64,000 nt of DNA. It comes from Rhabdornis inornatus. Its lineage: Eukaryota; Chordata; Aves; Passeriformes; Rhabdornithidae. Below are positions 49,791-63,200 of this stretch, one piece after another. The DNA is taken from contig VWZS01006805.1 of the NCBI GenBank assembly GCA_013397075.1, positions 1 to 64,000 of the forward strand, in the 5' to 3' direction. A program made the translations under genes and the position numbers. A model generated the notes under the pieces. It did no database searches. It was given only the letters and a program-made list of their open reading frames with translations, and had not been told where the DNA came from. The stretch's first letter is position 1. The number at the start of each line of letters is the position of its first letter.

Positions 49791-52700
49791 AAATATGGTT
49801 CTCTGGTTGCTGCTGAATTAGGCTGGGGATGGAGCTAATGGCATAAAGATGACACATTTTGGTCCAGATCTATGCAATCTTATGCCAGGTACCTCTGTAA
49901 AGAACAACCTTAAGGGATGCTTGGAAATCAGCAACAGCCTCCTCCCTACCCTTCACACCTCACTAAACGGCCTGAGGTTTAGAAGAGCTCTGGTCCTCTG
50001 TTCCTTTACCTGACCTACTCCAAATCCCCCCTCAACACAGCACTTGCTGAAAACAACAAACCAGCCACACTCCCAGCTTCTTTTTCACAGTTGCATCCCC
50101 AACAGCAATCACTGTAGCACAGAGCCACTGGTGTCAAACATAAGGGAGAGATTCTTCATGAAGGGCAGCTCAGGAGTCACTTCTGCTATTTATTTCTGCA
50201 CTGAAATGCCACCTTAGCTCCTTCCCATATCCCACTTGCTGATGTTAAGGCTGTAAGCAGAAACATCATGATACAGAAACAAGGAGTGAAAACACAAGAG
50301 GTAAGGGTTTGGGTGACTATTCTCCCAAATCCTGACTAAGCATTCTTCAGCACACTGAAATCATTAATACCTCATTCCCATGGCAGCAGCTCATTTTAGA
50401 GCAGTTTAATTCCACCCAAGACTAACATGCAATGTTGGAAGTTATTCAAGTACCTACTACCAACTTCTTTCCACAGATCCACAGCACGTGAGGCAAGAGT
50501 CAAAGCTTATTTCACTGGGGTTTTTTGGTCTAAACTTTTGCATTTCAAAAAGGAACAGAAAACCCCATCCAAAGACCTGTACCAGGTCACAGTGAAGACA
50601 ATTCCATTAAAATGAAGACTGTTCTGGAAGGAAAGGAAGGTGCAGCACGCAGTTGGCAGCTGTGGCATAGGGTGCTGCTCACCTGGCACAGCTCTTGCAC
50701 AACGCAGCAGATTGTGCTGAAAAACCCTTTCAATGAGAGGGTGAAGGAGGCTTGAGTAATCAATAAAGCAACCAACAATAACGCAATACCTTTGATCTGC
50801 TTTTGCTTACTCAAATATCAGCTCCTTAAAAATCTAGAAATAAAGAAATACAATAACCAGACACACCTACAAGTAGACTCCTGAAGTTACACATTTACTA
50901 CTACTGTACCACTGAACAACATAGGGAAAATTAACTAACTGCTAAGTTCCAGGCACCTTTTAAAATGTGCTTCTAGCCAGCTGTAGAGAGCTGTGAATTC
51001 CCTTACAGTTTAGATGTTAAACCCGAAGACATAAAGGACTTGAAATACTAAGCAGTTAACTGCCAGCCAATTTTAAAACAAAATAATTAACACACATACA
51101 AGACAGTATTTGCCTTGCAATTAGTTATATGCCACATTGTTTCTCACCAGCCTGTTCATTTCCAACCCCCTCCTAGCCAAACAAGCCAGAAATAGCTCTC
51201 TGAATCCTAAAATGTCCCAGCTCCAACCATTTGGTAACTCAAAGCAGTCCAAGAGCTAAGAGAGCCCTGTCAGCTACAGTCCTTACAAAAGCATACATTA
51301 ATCCAGCTTGCATTAGGGAAATTATCTCTGCTCCACTCTTTTTTGCCATCTTCTGCTCAGGAAATATGTCTCCCTGCCAGGCAGGGCCAGCATGTCATTA
51401 GAAATACGAAGAAGAGACAAAATTAATCAGGAAACCAGTAAGATAAGCAAGGAAATAGGCCTGGGTGGGATGAAGTGACACAATCTTGAGAAGTAAAATT
51501 ACGTCTAGTCTCACATCATGCCTGGCTGAAAGCTTCTGTTCCCAACTTTTCCCTGGGACTGCTGTCACCTAGAGCCATCACCACGGCAAGCAATGAAGGC
51601 ATAAAAGAAGAAAAGTCAAGCGCCCAGCACAGCCAGGTCCAAGGATGCTGTGCAGTCTCATGCACAGCCAACAAGCCAATTAGCTATTCTGAACAGTCAC
51701 ACTAAAAAATGACTTCTGTAGACCTTCTGTTCTGTTTGAAGGCAGAGAGACCTAAATTTGGATCTGTATGCTAAGCCTGGCACATCTCTGAAATAAGCTC
51801 ACCACCAGCAGCAGCAGCAACAGAAAGCCAAGTGTAGGAGCCAGCAAAAAAACCCAGAAGCGCAAGCTGTACAGTTCCAAGGTGGAAGAGACATCTTGCT
51901 GGCAGGAGAAATACACTGTTGTTCCAAAACAAGAAAAAAAAAAAGGGGAAAAAATACATCCCAAAACAAGACAACAAACAAAACAAACCCGACCTCGAAG
52001 CTTTAGGCACCCTCCTATTGAGACTGATTATGCAAAAGCTGCTTTTCTTCCAAGGACACCACCAGACATAGGTGGACAAATCCCACTGGTATAGGCAAGG
52101 TTGCTGAGAAGGCATTTAAGATCAGGAAGATAACATTTAATTTCCCCTCCATTCCCACAGGAGGGGAAATTCCCATACTTTGTGTTTGCTGGGACACATT
52201 CAGCTTTCCCTCTGCTGTACTCTGGAAGTGTCTCAAACTCACTGCTAGCAGTGTTTTCCTCATACGTTGAATGTGCTCAGCATGTTTGGGCCCCACCAGC
52301 TACTCCACAACCTCCCTGAACTGAGAGGGCACTAAAGGGTAGAAGAAAATATCAATCTGCTGTCCAAGATCCTCACAGTGCATTCCTGCAGACAGTTTGC
52401 TGTGCTCACAATGTCAGCTCACCTTTAATATTTTGTCCATAGTAACTCTACTGTCCTTCTCAGTAGGGCTGCACAAAAACCAGCCAGTCCCCAGCCTGGC
52501 TAATGCTACCATCCAGTTCAGCCTACAACAAACACTCAGTTTTTTCTAAAAATAACACCCATTTAATTTCTTTAAGGTCAGTAATTCTGCCTCTTGTAAA
52601 ACAACTGGAGCAGACTTAAGCCAAGTAGGAGTAACACGAGCCGCACCAAGTGTTGCAGAAGTACTGGGAGATACGAAAGCTTGCAGGGTCTAAACCAAGC

Positions 52701-53945
52701 CAAGGACTTACAAGAGGCTCAGGCCAGATCTTAATTCAAAGGAGCGTGTATTTGACAAATGTTTGTCATGCAAACTTCTTACCCAGGATTTCCCAATTTC
52801 TGTTTAAAGAAACCTCTTGCGCCCAGTGATTGGTGAAATTGGCTGTAGTCCCGCAAACAGTAACAAAACCCATTCTGTGCTGCAAAAGTACTGCAAATAT
52901 CTCTCAGAGGCAACAAAAGTGAAAACACTTCGATAATTTCTGTTTTACTGAGGAAAACAACATTTTCTAGCCCTTAAAACTTTTTTTCCCCACAGGCTCA
53001 AACCTTTGCCATTTCAAAACAAGCTGTCACCGATATATTGCACGTGAATGCTTCCCTGCTACCTTGTTCTGTCCCTTCTTTCTATCATAATGTAAGCCCA
53101 TACATTCCTAAGACAACAAATACCCATCTTTAATAAACTAATGGTCTGTGTAACATCCATCACAATGAAGCTTTGATGCTAGATTAGAAGCTCTAGATAT
53201 TACCATATGAGTAAATAAAATTTTTTTTAGCCAGGATAATAACAAGAAGCCTAGATAAGCAAATAGCTGAAGCGGGCAATTGCTTGGCAGAAAAAGAAGC
53301 ACAAAAAAATGAAAAATAAACCCAAAAGAACTAGACTGAAGTAGAGAACTTCCTCCTGAAGATTCTATCAGAACTGACAAAAGACTCAAACCCTCTGAAC
53401 AGAGTCTCTTTGTAAATTATATTTCCTAATATCATCTTCTAATAGCTGACTAAGCCTTGCAGCTCAGCAAGCCAAGGCAGCCCAGCTATCTGATCTCTGT
53501 TCCCACAGATACTCAAGACTGTTCTCTCGGGTACGTAGGCTGCCTTGACAGAAAAACCAGAGCATAAATCACAGAAAAGAACTGAGCACCACGTTCCCTG
53601 TAGCTTGGCTTTTCACTTATATTTGTATAAAACCACACAGGACAGCAAAATATTTTCAGAGGTAGGAGGCATTTATCCATTGTAGAACAAGTGAAGTCAA
53701 AGGCCAGAAAACCACCACCCAGCCATCCTTGCTGCAGAGAGCTTGTTGGGGCAAAATCATCTGACCCTGTCTCCTTCATCTGCAGTAAGAGTACTGCTAC
53801 TGATTTTCAAGGGAGGCATCTCAGTGTCTCATTTAACATGCCCAGAAGTTCACATTAAATAGCTAAATCTACAGCAGATTACCTGAAATCTGGATTGTTA
53901 CAGGTGGGTTTTGCTGAGGTAGCAGGAGTCCATGAGCAGAAAGGC
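49791..53945. other. Non-coding sequence, no gene seen
   Basis: Contents are unremarkable: an A-run at about 51933-51943 and no recognised repeat family. Minus-strand open frames around 51752-52115 are leucine/phenylalanine/cysteine-rich products of a low-complexity region and are not credible genes. Confidence 0.45.
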
Positions 53946-54248
53946 TCACAGAATCGACTAGGTTGGAAGAGATCTTTGAGATCATCCATGACCAAACACC
54001 ACCTTGTCATCCAGACCAGAGCATTGATTGCCACATCCAGTCTTTTCTTAAACACCTCCAGGGACGGCGACTCCACCACCTCCCTGGGCAGCCCATTCCA
54101 ACGCCCAGCCACTCTTTCTGTGAAGAACTTCTTTTTAATGCCCTAAACTTCCCCTGGTGCAGCTTAACACTGTGTCCTCTCATCCTGTCACTGGTTGCCT
54201 GAGAGAAGAGACTGACCCTCACCTGACTCCAACCTCCTTTCAGGCAGT
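53946..54248 (-). mobile_element. CR1 LINE 3' fragment
   Basis: The plus strand begins tcacagaatcgactaggttg followed by gaagagatctttgagatcat, the complement of a CR1 3' terminus, and continues through the complement of the 3' UTR and ORF2 tail. On the minus strand WNGLPREVVESPSLEVFKKR is recognisable CR1 C-terminal ORF2 sequence. The copy is about 300 bp, strongly 5'-truncated, and fairly well preserved compared with the other two copies here. Confidence 0.92.
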
Positions 54249-55260
54249 AATTCTGCTAGCTGCTGCTCCAATGAGAAAAAGAAATACCAAACCCAAATTG
54301 ATTTCTTGGAGCAGCACAGTAAGACACAATACTCTGTGAACTAGCAGGCTAAGTGTTCAAAAAAATGAAGAGTAGCAAGAGAGGTATTTTGGTCTGGAAG
54401 CATATGGACTACTTGGAATTAATATGCTGCCTGGCACTCACCAACTTATCAAAGGTGTATCTTAAAGCTCACCATAGCAACCCCATGATCCAACCACTCA
54501 CTGCCTATTTCTGAGAACAGAGGGGGAAAAGAAACAAAGAAGCTACATCATTACTAAATGCATTTCTGTATTTCTGCTTCCCATTTAACAGAGCTGGTGC
54601 AGATATGAGAGAAGGATGCATGGAAAAATATTGTTCACTCCAAAATTTCCCAACTATTTGTATTTTGGATCAATCTTGAGATTGGATTGAGCTGCAAAGG
54701 AGCAGAGAGATGACAGAGGAGAGGCCAAAACAGCAGTGCTATCTCATACTTCCTTCTAGCTTGCAGTTGTAGAAACATCAGAGCTTTCAGCTCATACACC
54801 TGACAGACTCAGTAGTGCAGCTCTAGATTTCCAAGGTCCCCATGAATCATTTCCCCTTGAGCTGCGTGGTAGACAGCTTCATATTGTGTGACCTTAAGGG
54901 AGAGGGAATTCCATTTTTATCATGTATCTTCCTGGGGGACTTTTCCCATTGACACACCAGTAGGTGCCTTGGCAGCTGACCACAAACCCTGTCACTGCTA
55001 CAGATCCATCTCCACCTGGAGAAGCAGACTGGGTCAGCTGAGAGATGCACCTTTGGGCTCTTGGGTGAATGTCCACACTCAGGACATCAGTGTGACTGGG
55101 GAAAGGGCTGACATCTTCACTTCCCTTTGTTTAAACCCATATATCTGCTAAAATAGCACTTTGTTTCCCAAGTTCTTTCATCACCAATGCTTAGGAGAGG
55201 CAGTCTTTATTGCCAGTGCCTGGCCCTAACACCGGGTTAGGATTGCCCCATCCCACTTAC
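54249..55260. other. Non-coding sequence, no gene seen
   Basis: The DNA is unique-looking. The open frames at 54847-55151 on both strands overlap one another and have no family features. Confidence 0.45.
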
Positions 55261-55323
55261 CTTAGAGCTGTTTGCTAGGTAGATATCCTGGCAAAATTCA
55301 GACTGATTTTCTACACTGTAATT
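55261..55323 (-). CDS. Weak candidate 63-nt internal exon
   Basis: On the minus strand TTGTTTGACTTTCCAG is followed by 63 nt and then GTAAGTGGG, with CTCTAAG before the donor. The donor is a near-perfect consensus. Exactly one frame is open across the 63 nt (21 codons; the peptide begins NYSVENQSEFCQ), and it would be a phase 0-0 microexon. The other two frames contain stops. The strand agrees with the exon at 2609-2765, but 52 kb separates them and nothing else links them. A strong donor beside a 63-nt open stretch can occur by chance, so this is listed only as a candidate. Confidence 0.2.
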
Positions 55324-57078
55324 CTGGAAAGTCAAACAAGATCTCTTGCAGTTGCCGAGACGAACAGAACTGGCACGATCACCAGTCCTTTATTAAAAAC
55401 TTTTCATGACTTCTCTCAGGCAACTCCACAGAGTACTGACTCCTTCTCTTTGCAAGTTTCCTTCTTCCTTCTGCATGACTGGCTAACCCCAACCTGTCCC
55501 TTACCCAGCCACCTAACCCTGAATGTCCCTCACACAGCATCCTTCCTCATCTGTCCCTTGCACAACTGCATGTCCCTTCTTCCTCAAAGCACAGCCAGCA
55601 CATTCCATCCCAAACTGCAGCATACTGGTTCTCAAACTCCAACCAGACGATGACCAGCTAACCCACTCTAACACCCATCCTCATTCGACAGGCAAGGCTG
55701 TTTCCACTCCTCAGTAATCAGTACAGCTGTAATTCATTTAGGAAAATTCCCTTCTGCACTATCCTTACAAGCCATTCTCCCATAGATGTCCAAGAATCCT
55801 GCTGCCAATAGGTAGTCACCTGAATAATATGTAAAAGTATTTATTACCAACCAAGTCTGCCTGGGACAAGAGGGCATGTCCATATCCAAAATCTGGCACT
55901 GACAATGGGAAAAATCAATACCATTTTCAACATTTAGCTACAAAGATATTGCTTTGTAGCACCTATTTGTACTTAACATGAAATCAACTTTGGGATCCAT
56001 GCTTAAAATGGATTCTTAACAGTATCTGACTGAGTAGCAACAGCCAGACTGTAGAAAACAGCTTTGTTTCTTAATTCAACTTGTGCCTCACACAGTATGG
56101 GGCATTTAGCCAGATGGAACAGAGCCTGCAGTACATTTTCCTGGGAGTTGTGCAAGGATAAGTCAACAAGCAACAACTTAGACTACACCAGCCTGCTCTA
56201 GCCCAACAACAACAACCTTCTACTTGCCAGCTGCCAAAATTTAAAAAAAAAAATTAAAGCTATTTAAAAGAAAAAAACCCAGATGAGCATATGAAAGAAA
56301 AAAGGATCAAAATGCGTCCTCACAGCACCCTATTACTTGCAGTATCATTTGCATAATACATAGAGTGCTGAAGAGGAGCTCCATCTTTACCCCTCAGGAG
56401 TTCAGTGACAAAACTTTCTGTGTAAATTTGCTCAAGCAGATTCAGTTACAGGATGCTCTGAGGTTATCAGTCAGTGTCCCTGGTTGCCCCAGTGAAATTT
56501 AAAACAGGTTCACTCAACATTATGAAAACAAACTCAAGCTGCTGGTAAAACATAACCTCTTCAGGTAACAGCTGTGAGCTGCCTCTGGTCCATATGACAT
56601 TTTACAATAAGGACTCTATCAGCTGACAGCTGCAGCACAAAAAGATGATTTCGGAATTGAGGTCAGCTAGAGCTGTTCCACTAACATCTACACAACTCTC
56701 TGTCACAAAAAAATCCTCATCCCACAGATCCCATGAAATATGGGAGAGTAACACCCTTCCCCATGTCCTGGAGGTCTGACTGCGCAGTTTCTGTGTAACC
56801 AGAAAGAGCAATAGCCTAAGAGTGGATGGAGAGACGCACTTGCAAAGGATGCCCCTGCAAATGAGGGATGGAATAGTGAGCCACTGAGCTCTTTCCCTCC
56901 TTCAGAGCTTTTAGGAGTGGTGTTCAGAGCCAACTCAAACAATGGTATTTTTTAATATTTAAAACTTCCTGGTATTAGAAAGATATAAACAAATGGTTCA
57001 CATGGCAAACAATTCCCAGCCCAAGACCAAGCATAAAACACAATATAAATGCTGACATTACTGACAGTCAAGCATTGT
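55324..57078. other. Non-coding sequence, no gene seen
   Basis: The stretch contains a proline/threonine/serine-rich low-complexity open frame (55450-55717) and an A-rich patch near 56241-56251. Neither supports a gene. Confidence 0.45.
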
Positions 57079-57119
57079 ACACTTGCTTAATTGCACACTT
57101 GCTTAATTGCACACTTGCT
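57079..57119 (+). repeat. 16-bp tandem repeat, about 2.6 copies
   Basis: The unit acacttgcttaattgc occurs perfectly at 57079-57094 and 57095-57110, followed by a 9-bp partial copy at 57111-57119. The lack of divergence between copies suggests a recent slippage or repair duplication. Confidence 0.95.
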
Positions 57120-59535
57120 GCTGGTCCTCTTCCCCTAAAATGGAAGTCAAACACTCTGTGTACCATCTTTTCTTTTGGGCTGGTAGGAGCTGATACCTTT
57201 GAATATTGTGACTCCATCCTACAAACCTATACATGGGAGCAGACTTTCCAACCCTGATTTACACAGAGCTTTGCAAAGGCACCAGTGATATGATAATATT
57301 GGGAAATATCATGACTGGGCCCCCAGACGTGAATTCTTAGGGATATAGCTCCGGATTTTTGTGTGTCTCAGAAAATGAGGCACTAATTTCACTGGCATAC
57401 TCTCTGATGCAATGTTAAGATGCATAAGAAAATAGTATGGGATGATTAACTCTGCCAAATTCAACTGTGATCATCCTAACAAGATTCTTAGTAGACTTTT
57501 CAAGCTTTACACATTACAGAGCCAATCAATTACAACCTACATTAATGGGGCTAGGGGGGAATATCCTCTTTTTTTTCCGCTAAAGTTATGCTTGAAGTGG
57601 GGATTTTATTTAATACACTCCCAGAAATACAGCACTTCCTTCACATGTCTCAGGCTGGAAATGATTGCTGCTGAGTTTCCTCAATTTACTTGAAAGGGAT
57701 AGTGGCATATGAAAAAGAGACTTAAATGACAATGCTAAGAAAGGCATCGCAAACTTGCTCAGGAAAAGCTACTCTTATGTGCTCCTCAGTGCTGGATAGG
57801 GACACATCCACTTTCCCCTGCTACTCACTCAGAGTTACACAGTGCTCATGCCCTGCCTCCTGGTAAAAGGAAAAGAAGCATTTATGCTTATACCTTGAAA
57901 AAAAACCCAACAAAGTGGAGCGTGGAGGTGATTGGGTTTGTACACCTTCCACAGAATCAACTTATGCATGTGAAGCTAACCCAAGAAGAGTAGAAGAGTG
58001 GTGACGTAAGAACAAAACTAAAAAACTAAACCCTTGTCAACCCACCTTTTTTTACCTGAAATTAAATTATATAGGAAAGATAACAAATCTAAAAGGGGAA
58101 AGACATATTTAGAGATAAAATTTAGAAGTTAAAAGTGTGCTCTTCATGTACTTAGCTGCCAAGATAATTCTCAGAATGCTGGGCTTCCTCTGTGATATTT
58201 GTAAGTTATAATGACAATGAAAGAGCTCAAGAGTGCCATCTCCTAGAAGATTAAGTATAGCTACAAGAAAAAGCACAAATCTTGAACTCCAGTTTTGAGA
58301 AGGCCAAAAGCCCTCAGTTTGCCCTGGAGCACAGAAGACCCATGAGAATGAAACTGAGCTCCGACAGTTGTTGGTGAAATCTCAACAGCATCAGAAACCA
58401 CATGAAAAATATGTTCCACTCTGCTGGGGCAAACCTTAGGAGCAATGTGACAACCCACAATACTTCAGCCCTTTTAATCTTCCACCACACTTGTGAAAGG
58501 CCCTCAGACAACATGTCTCCTCCAGGCTCCCACACAGCACATGGGCTAGTAACTTTAACACCAGTCTGATTTCTCCAAGGCTGCTGATAGGCTAATGCCT
58601 TTCCCAAACACCAAGTTCCAAACTCATGAACTGTAATTACCAACACTGCAGATGCATCCAGATTAAGAAATCAAGTTACAGGACAGGTTTCACTTTGGAC
58701 TATCTCTTCTGGTTATCGTAAACACAATTTGGTTTCATCTGAAGGCAATGCAGTTTGCATACTCCAAAACTGCTCCACAACATGAAACAGAACACAGGAA
58801 GTAGAACTTACTCCACAAGTGGAGAATGTATCTGCAAAGCACAATCTTTATCTCAAAACAAAAATGCTACTGGGAACACCCTGAATCCCCTCCCACTTCT
58901 CAGGGTGCAGCACAGTCCTCAACCTCAAAACCAGATGAGAGTTTAAGTACACTACATTTCAGTAGGTGCTATAATTCTGGTGGTACAAGCACGTGTGTAA
59001 AAACAGAAACTTGCTTTTTCTTTCCCTTCCGAGACTTGAACTCACATATGGGCCACACCTCATTTAATCAAGACTCAGAAAATCACCACTGCTGAGAAAC
59101 TGAGAGGGGTCACAGCTCCCTCTTGCTAACACCACATACTGTGTTTTCACAGAGGATCCACACATGCCTGATTCATGCAGGTAAGCGGGAGAGAGGGAGA
59201 CCACTCACAATCCTGTCACTGAAAGCGCCAATTTGACAGTCTGGGCCATGACTCCAGCCAGTAAAAACGGGAAGTGTGGTTTGGCGCTCTCCTAGACCCT
59301 ACAGACACAGGAATGCTGCAGGGCAGAGCATCACAACACTCTACCAAGAGTCCCAAGAGCTGCCTCTTGGTTTCCTGCCTTGACCACAGCTCAGCTGTGC
59401 CTGCATCTCTTTGGTCAACAAGGAATCAGGAAGGAGCCTTTCTTCCTCGATGAGCTTCTCAGTGTGAACTCCACAGGCTCTTTTCCAACTACACTGTAAG
59501 ACACAAAGCAAAAGAGAAAAAATTCCATGTACCAT
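57120..59535. other. Non-coding sequence up to the ERVL-type LTR
   Basis: No exon, RNA gene or transposon was recognised between the 16-bp tandem repeat and the LTR. Confidence 0.45.
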
Positions 59536-60256
59536 TGTTGGGGGTTGAATTGTTCCCTTTTTCTTTCTGTGGAATTTTCTCCATTTGTTATGCTAAGTAT
59601 TTGTGGCTACACCTTAGTAGCAATAGTTTTTCCCTCGCAGGGGGTGGGGGATAAGGGGAGACCAGAAAAGGAAAGGTGGGACAGGGGCCTGGGCGCGCTC
59701 TCTCGCTGGCTCGTGGGGTGGAAGGAAGAAGGCCGGGGCTCCTACCTAGCGTCTTCCCTGCCATCCCAACGCCGGGAGCCACGTTCCCTGCTGTCGGACA
59801 TCGCGCTGCTGCCTTCCCGCTTCATCCTACCACCTCAAGGGCGCTCTGCCGAGCACCACGACTGACACCGTGAGGAGGGAGTCTCCCCTCCATCCCCCTC
59901 GCACACCTGGGCTGTCGCCGCCGCCATCACTCCAGCCCCCTTCAGCTGCACGGGACCCGCCCTGCCCACACAGCACCGGTAACTGAGCGCAGAGAGAGAG
60001 GGCCTGTGGCCAGAGGGACTCGAACTGAGCTATACTGTTCTGTTTTGTTGTCAGTCTTTATAGCTGTTGTTGTTTCTGCTGTTTGCCTTGCTAGATATAT
60101 TAGTAAAGAACTGTTATTCCTATCCCCGTATCTTCTGCCTGAAAGCCTCTGATTTGCAACTATAATAATTAGAAGGGAGGGGGGTTGCATTCTCTATCTC
60201 AGAAAAAAGGGGTTCTTGTCTTTATTTAGCAAATACCTGTCTGTCAAACCAAGACA
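59536..60256 (+). mobile_element. Solo LTR of an ERVL-type endogenous retrovirus
   Basis: The segment opens TGTTGGGGGTTGAATTG and closes with CTGTCAAACCAAGACA, the TG...CA ends of an LTR of about 720 bp. The interior (ctagatatattagtaaagaa, then a tattcctatccccgtatctt block and a ggaggggggttgcat block) matches my memory of passerine ERVL LTRs. A variant polyadenylation signal (agtaaa) sits near 60102-60107. The upstream half contains a CpG-rich stretch (about 59690-59960) that could act as promoter DNA. Flanking bases accat (59531-59535) and atcat (60257-60261) are a 5-bp target duplication with one mismatch, the length expected for ERVL. No internal viral genes are present, so it is a solo LTR. 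Confidence 0.82.
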
Positions 60257-63200
60257 ATCATGCATGGAAAGAGAAGACAAAAGACTATTTTGGGTGACAA
60301 TGGCCTGACATTTCAAAGTGATAGATCTGTGGTCTGTGTAAGGAGTCAGCCTTGAAATTTGCAGCCCACATTACAGCACTCCAAAGCTATTCCTGCGGAT
60401 TTGCCAATGACGGTATTGTGTCTGCATGCCTGGCACTCCTGGACTATTCCAGAATTTCCCCCACTGCTGACTAGACACATTCTTCACCATGCTAAGGAGA
60501 GGGTGACCCATTGCTGCAGGCTGGGGGTAAATGCAGAAAATTGCTTTTGAGAAGCAAACCCACAATATTTCTCCATCTTTCTGGCTCATGGGGGAATAGC
60601 TCAACCCTGCTCTCCCACCCATCAGACCAGAAAAGTGATGCCAGGTCAGTTCAGCTGTGCACTGCCTGGTATTTATAAGGAATTTGACATTTATGTTCTG
60701 ATTTAGAAAAGCATAGAGCTCAATCTGTTCAAGAACTGGCTTTATCTGATTTGAATTGCCCTTCTGCCCAGTTGGCTTTGGTGCATGCCACACAGCACTG
60801 GTTCTTGTCTTGGTGTGTGACTCTGTTCACCAGCAAAGGGAGCCCCAAGCCCCATTCCCAAAAAAGCCTTGGCTTATCCCCTCTCAGGAATATGCACAGG
60901 GACTTCTCAGAGCAAAGGCAGCTTTTCTGTTCACAAACAGTTCAGTAAACCACCAAACCTCAAACCATTAACAGTAATCCTGCCTTCCAAAATATAACTT
61001 CAATAGACTTTGTCCCCCTTAGATTCATCCTGATGTATGCAATTACAGGGTGTGTCTCTACTCACAGCTCTCCAGTGTGCAAGTGAGACACTCAGGAAAA
61101 GCCTGGTTTCAATTATATGTAAGCAGTGGGGTGTTCCCTCTGAAAAATCCTACTGTCTGACAATGGTATTTTACTCCTGACCAAATACAGCCCTTCAGGT
61201 TTTCCAGTGCCTTTGGGACATACTAATTAAGCTTACAGTGCCTCAGTGACAGAAGGGAGTATCACCACAAACATGCAAGGAAAAACAGCCCAAGATTGAG
61301 AAAAAAAGGTAAATTACTAACGGGCAAGTTAGAAAAGAGTCACATGGTAACAACTTTCCCCAGACGGATCAGCAATAAGGAAAGTAGTTACTGGGAGCCA
61401 TTTCCAAAGGAATTCAGGTCCTCAGTGTTTATTTTCACACTGCACTAGAGGTACTGATGGTACAAGGACCAATATCCATCCAGCTTGGTTGTTTCAATGA
61501 ACAAGTCCTTAATGCTCACAGGTACTGTTAAAGCCCAACAATTGCCTTCCATACACACACTTTGCAGGAGAGGCACGTGTAAATTACATTATGCCATTTT
61601 ATTTACTGAAGACTTGTTTGCTCAGGCACAGCAATATGGATGGATAATGAAGTCAATGAGATTCCAAATCCAAGGCCTCACAGGTTTGTTATTACAGGCA
61701 GATAGCCATCTCTGCATGAAGACAGTGCCATTTACACAAAATTACTACATTAAAGAAAAAAGCCACATATACAGAAAATACTGTATTTATAGTCTGCTAT
61801 GAATACACAGCACGAGTACATACTAAAATGGGTGTGATTACATATCAGCAAGGTCAATGAAATGAGATGAAGGGGCATCTCCTTGCTTGGCATCACAGAT
61901 CACATGTGCTACAAACTCCAGTCTATCGTGGAACCAACAGCAACATTTTTCAGAGACTAAAATGAAACGTCCATCTCTGGATAGCCTATAGAACATATCC
62001 ACTAACAATGAATGGGTGGAGAGGTGGGCAGGGGGACACAAACAAACACATATAACCCACATATGAAGTGAACCGAAAATGATGTCACAGATATTGAACA
62101 AAATGTTTACAAGATTGTGTCTGGTTAAACAAACAGAAGGCAGAGACAGAAAGGAAAACGACCTTGTCCTGCACAATAGAGGGATTCATATGGGTGAACC
62201 AGATACCCACAATTACCCGCTATTAGAACTGTATTGCAAATGTAGCTCAACGTGCAATATATTAAGTACTTACTCAATCCTGTTTGCAACATGAGAAAAC
62301 ACAGACAAAATCATGTCAGTCACCTTTCTGAATCTGATCATCTTCTGCTTGCTAAAAATGTAGTAGCATACTGAACAGAAGCTCCAGCTGGTATAAATCA
62401 GTTCAGCTCTGTTGACACCATGGATGGCAAAGGATAATGTATCTTTGCAGTAGTTGCTCTCCTGCAAAATCAAGCGCACACAGTGCTTGATGTCCCCTGG
62501 CAGCCTGCATGCAAAGGCATTAATATGGACATACTCACTCTGAGGCAAGTTTCACAAAGCCACTGTGTTACACCCCTGAGTTGTGGAACAATTCATATAA
62601 GTGGGTCTTAACTCTACTCTGCCACTGTCCTTTTCTGGTCATCAAAAAGAGACGATTACATGGATGACACAGTGGGAAAAGCTCTGCTTCAATTTTTTCA
62701 AGAGATGTTTTCTTCTAAGGAGCTCTAATCCCCAAGACTGTAACTTTCACTCTTCAAACGGAGCTCAGATTCCTGACCTTGGCACAGCATCACAGAGGAC
62801 TTGTTTTCACTCACACAGATTAACTGTCACTGAACAACTCATCCAGGATAATTGGCACAACCACTCCTCTTCTTCAAAGCTACCACTTCCTCACCTATTT
62901 TCCCTTCTTCCTCCAAAGAGTACACAACACACAATATTATAACACATAACAGTGACTTTAATTACACTACACCAATTGGCAAGAGCATTATCCTGAAAAA
63001 AACTGCCAATTACAGCCAGAGAAGGAAGGCACAGCATGGAGCTGTATAAAAAGCACCTTTGAGTGTCTTGTTCCAAGCACTAGGTGCATTTTATGCACAT
63101 GGCTACAAATTCTGCCTGCCCCTGGGAATGGAGCAGCACGGGAGCACACACAGCTCTTGCCTCCACATTACAAGTAAGTGTGTCAGTCCTGACCTCTTCC

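Noticed and set aside
51752..52115. Leucine/phenylalanine/cysteine-rich minus frames resembling membrane segments
   Set aside because: Produced by A-rich and agc-rich low-complexity DNA on the opposite strand.
62270..62548. 92-codon minus frame that reads like a globular protein
   Set aside because: No flanking splice consensus in register and no family recognised; frames this long are frequent in the window.
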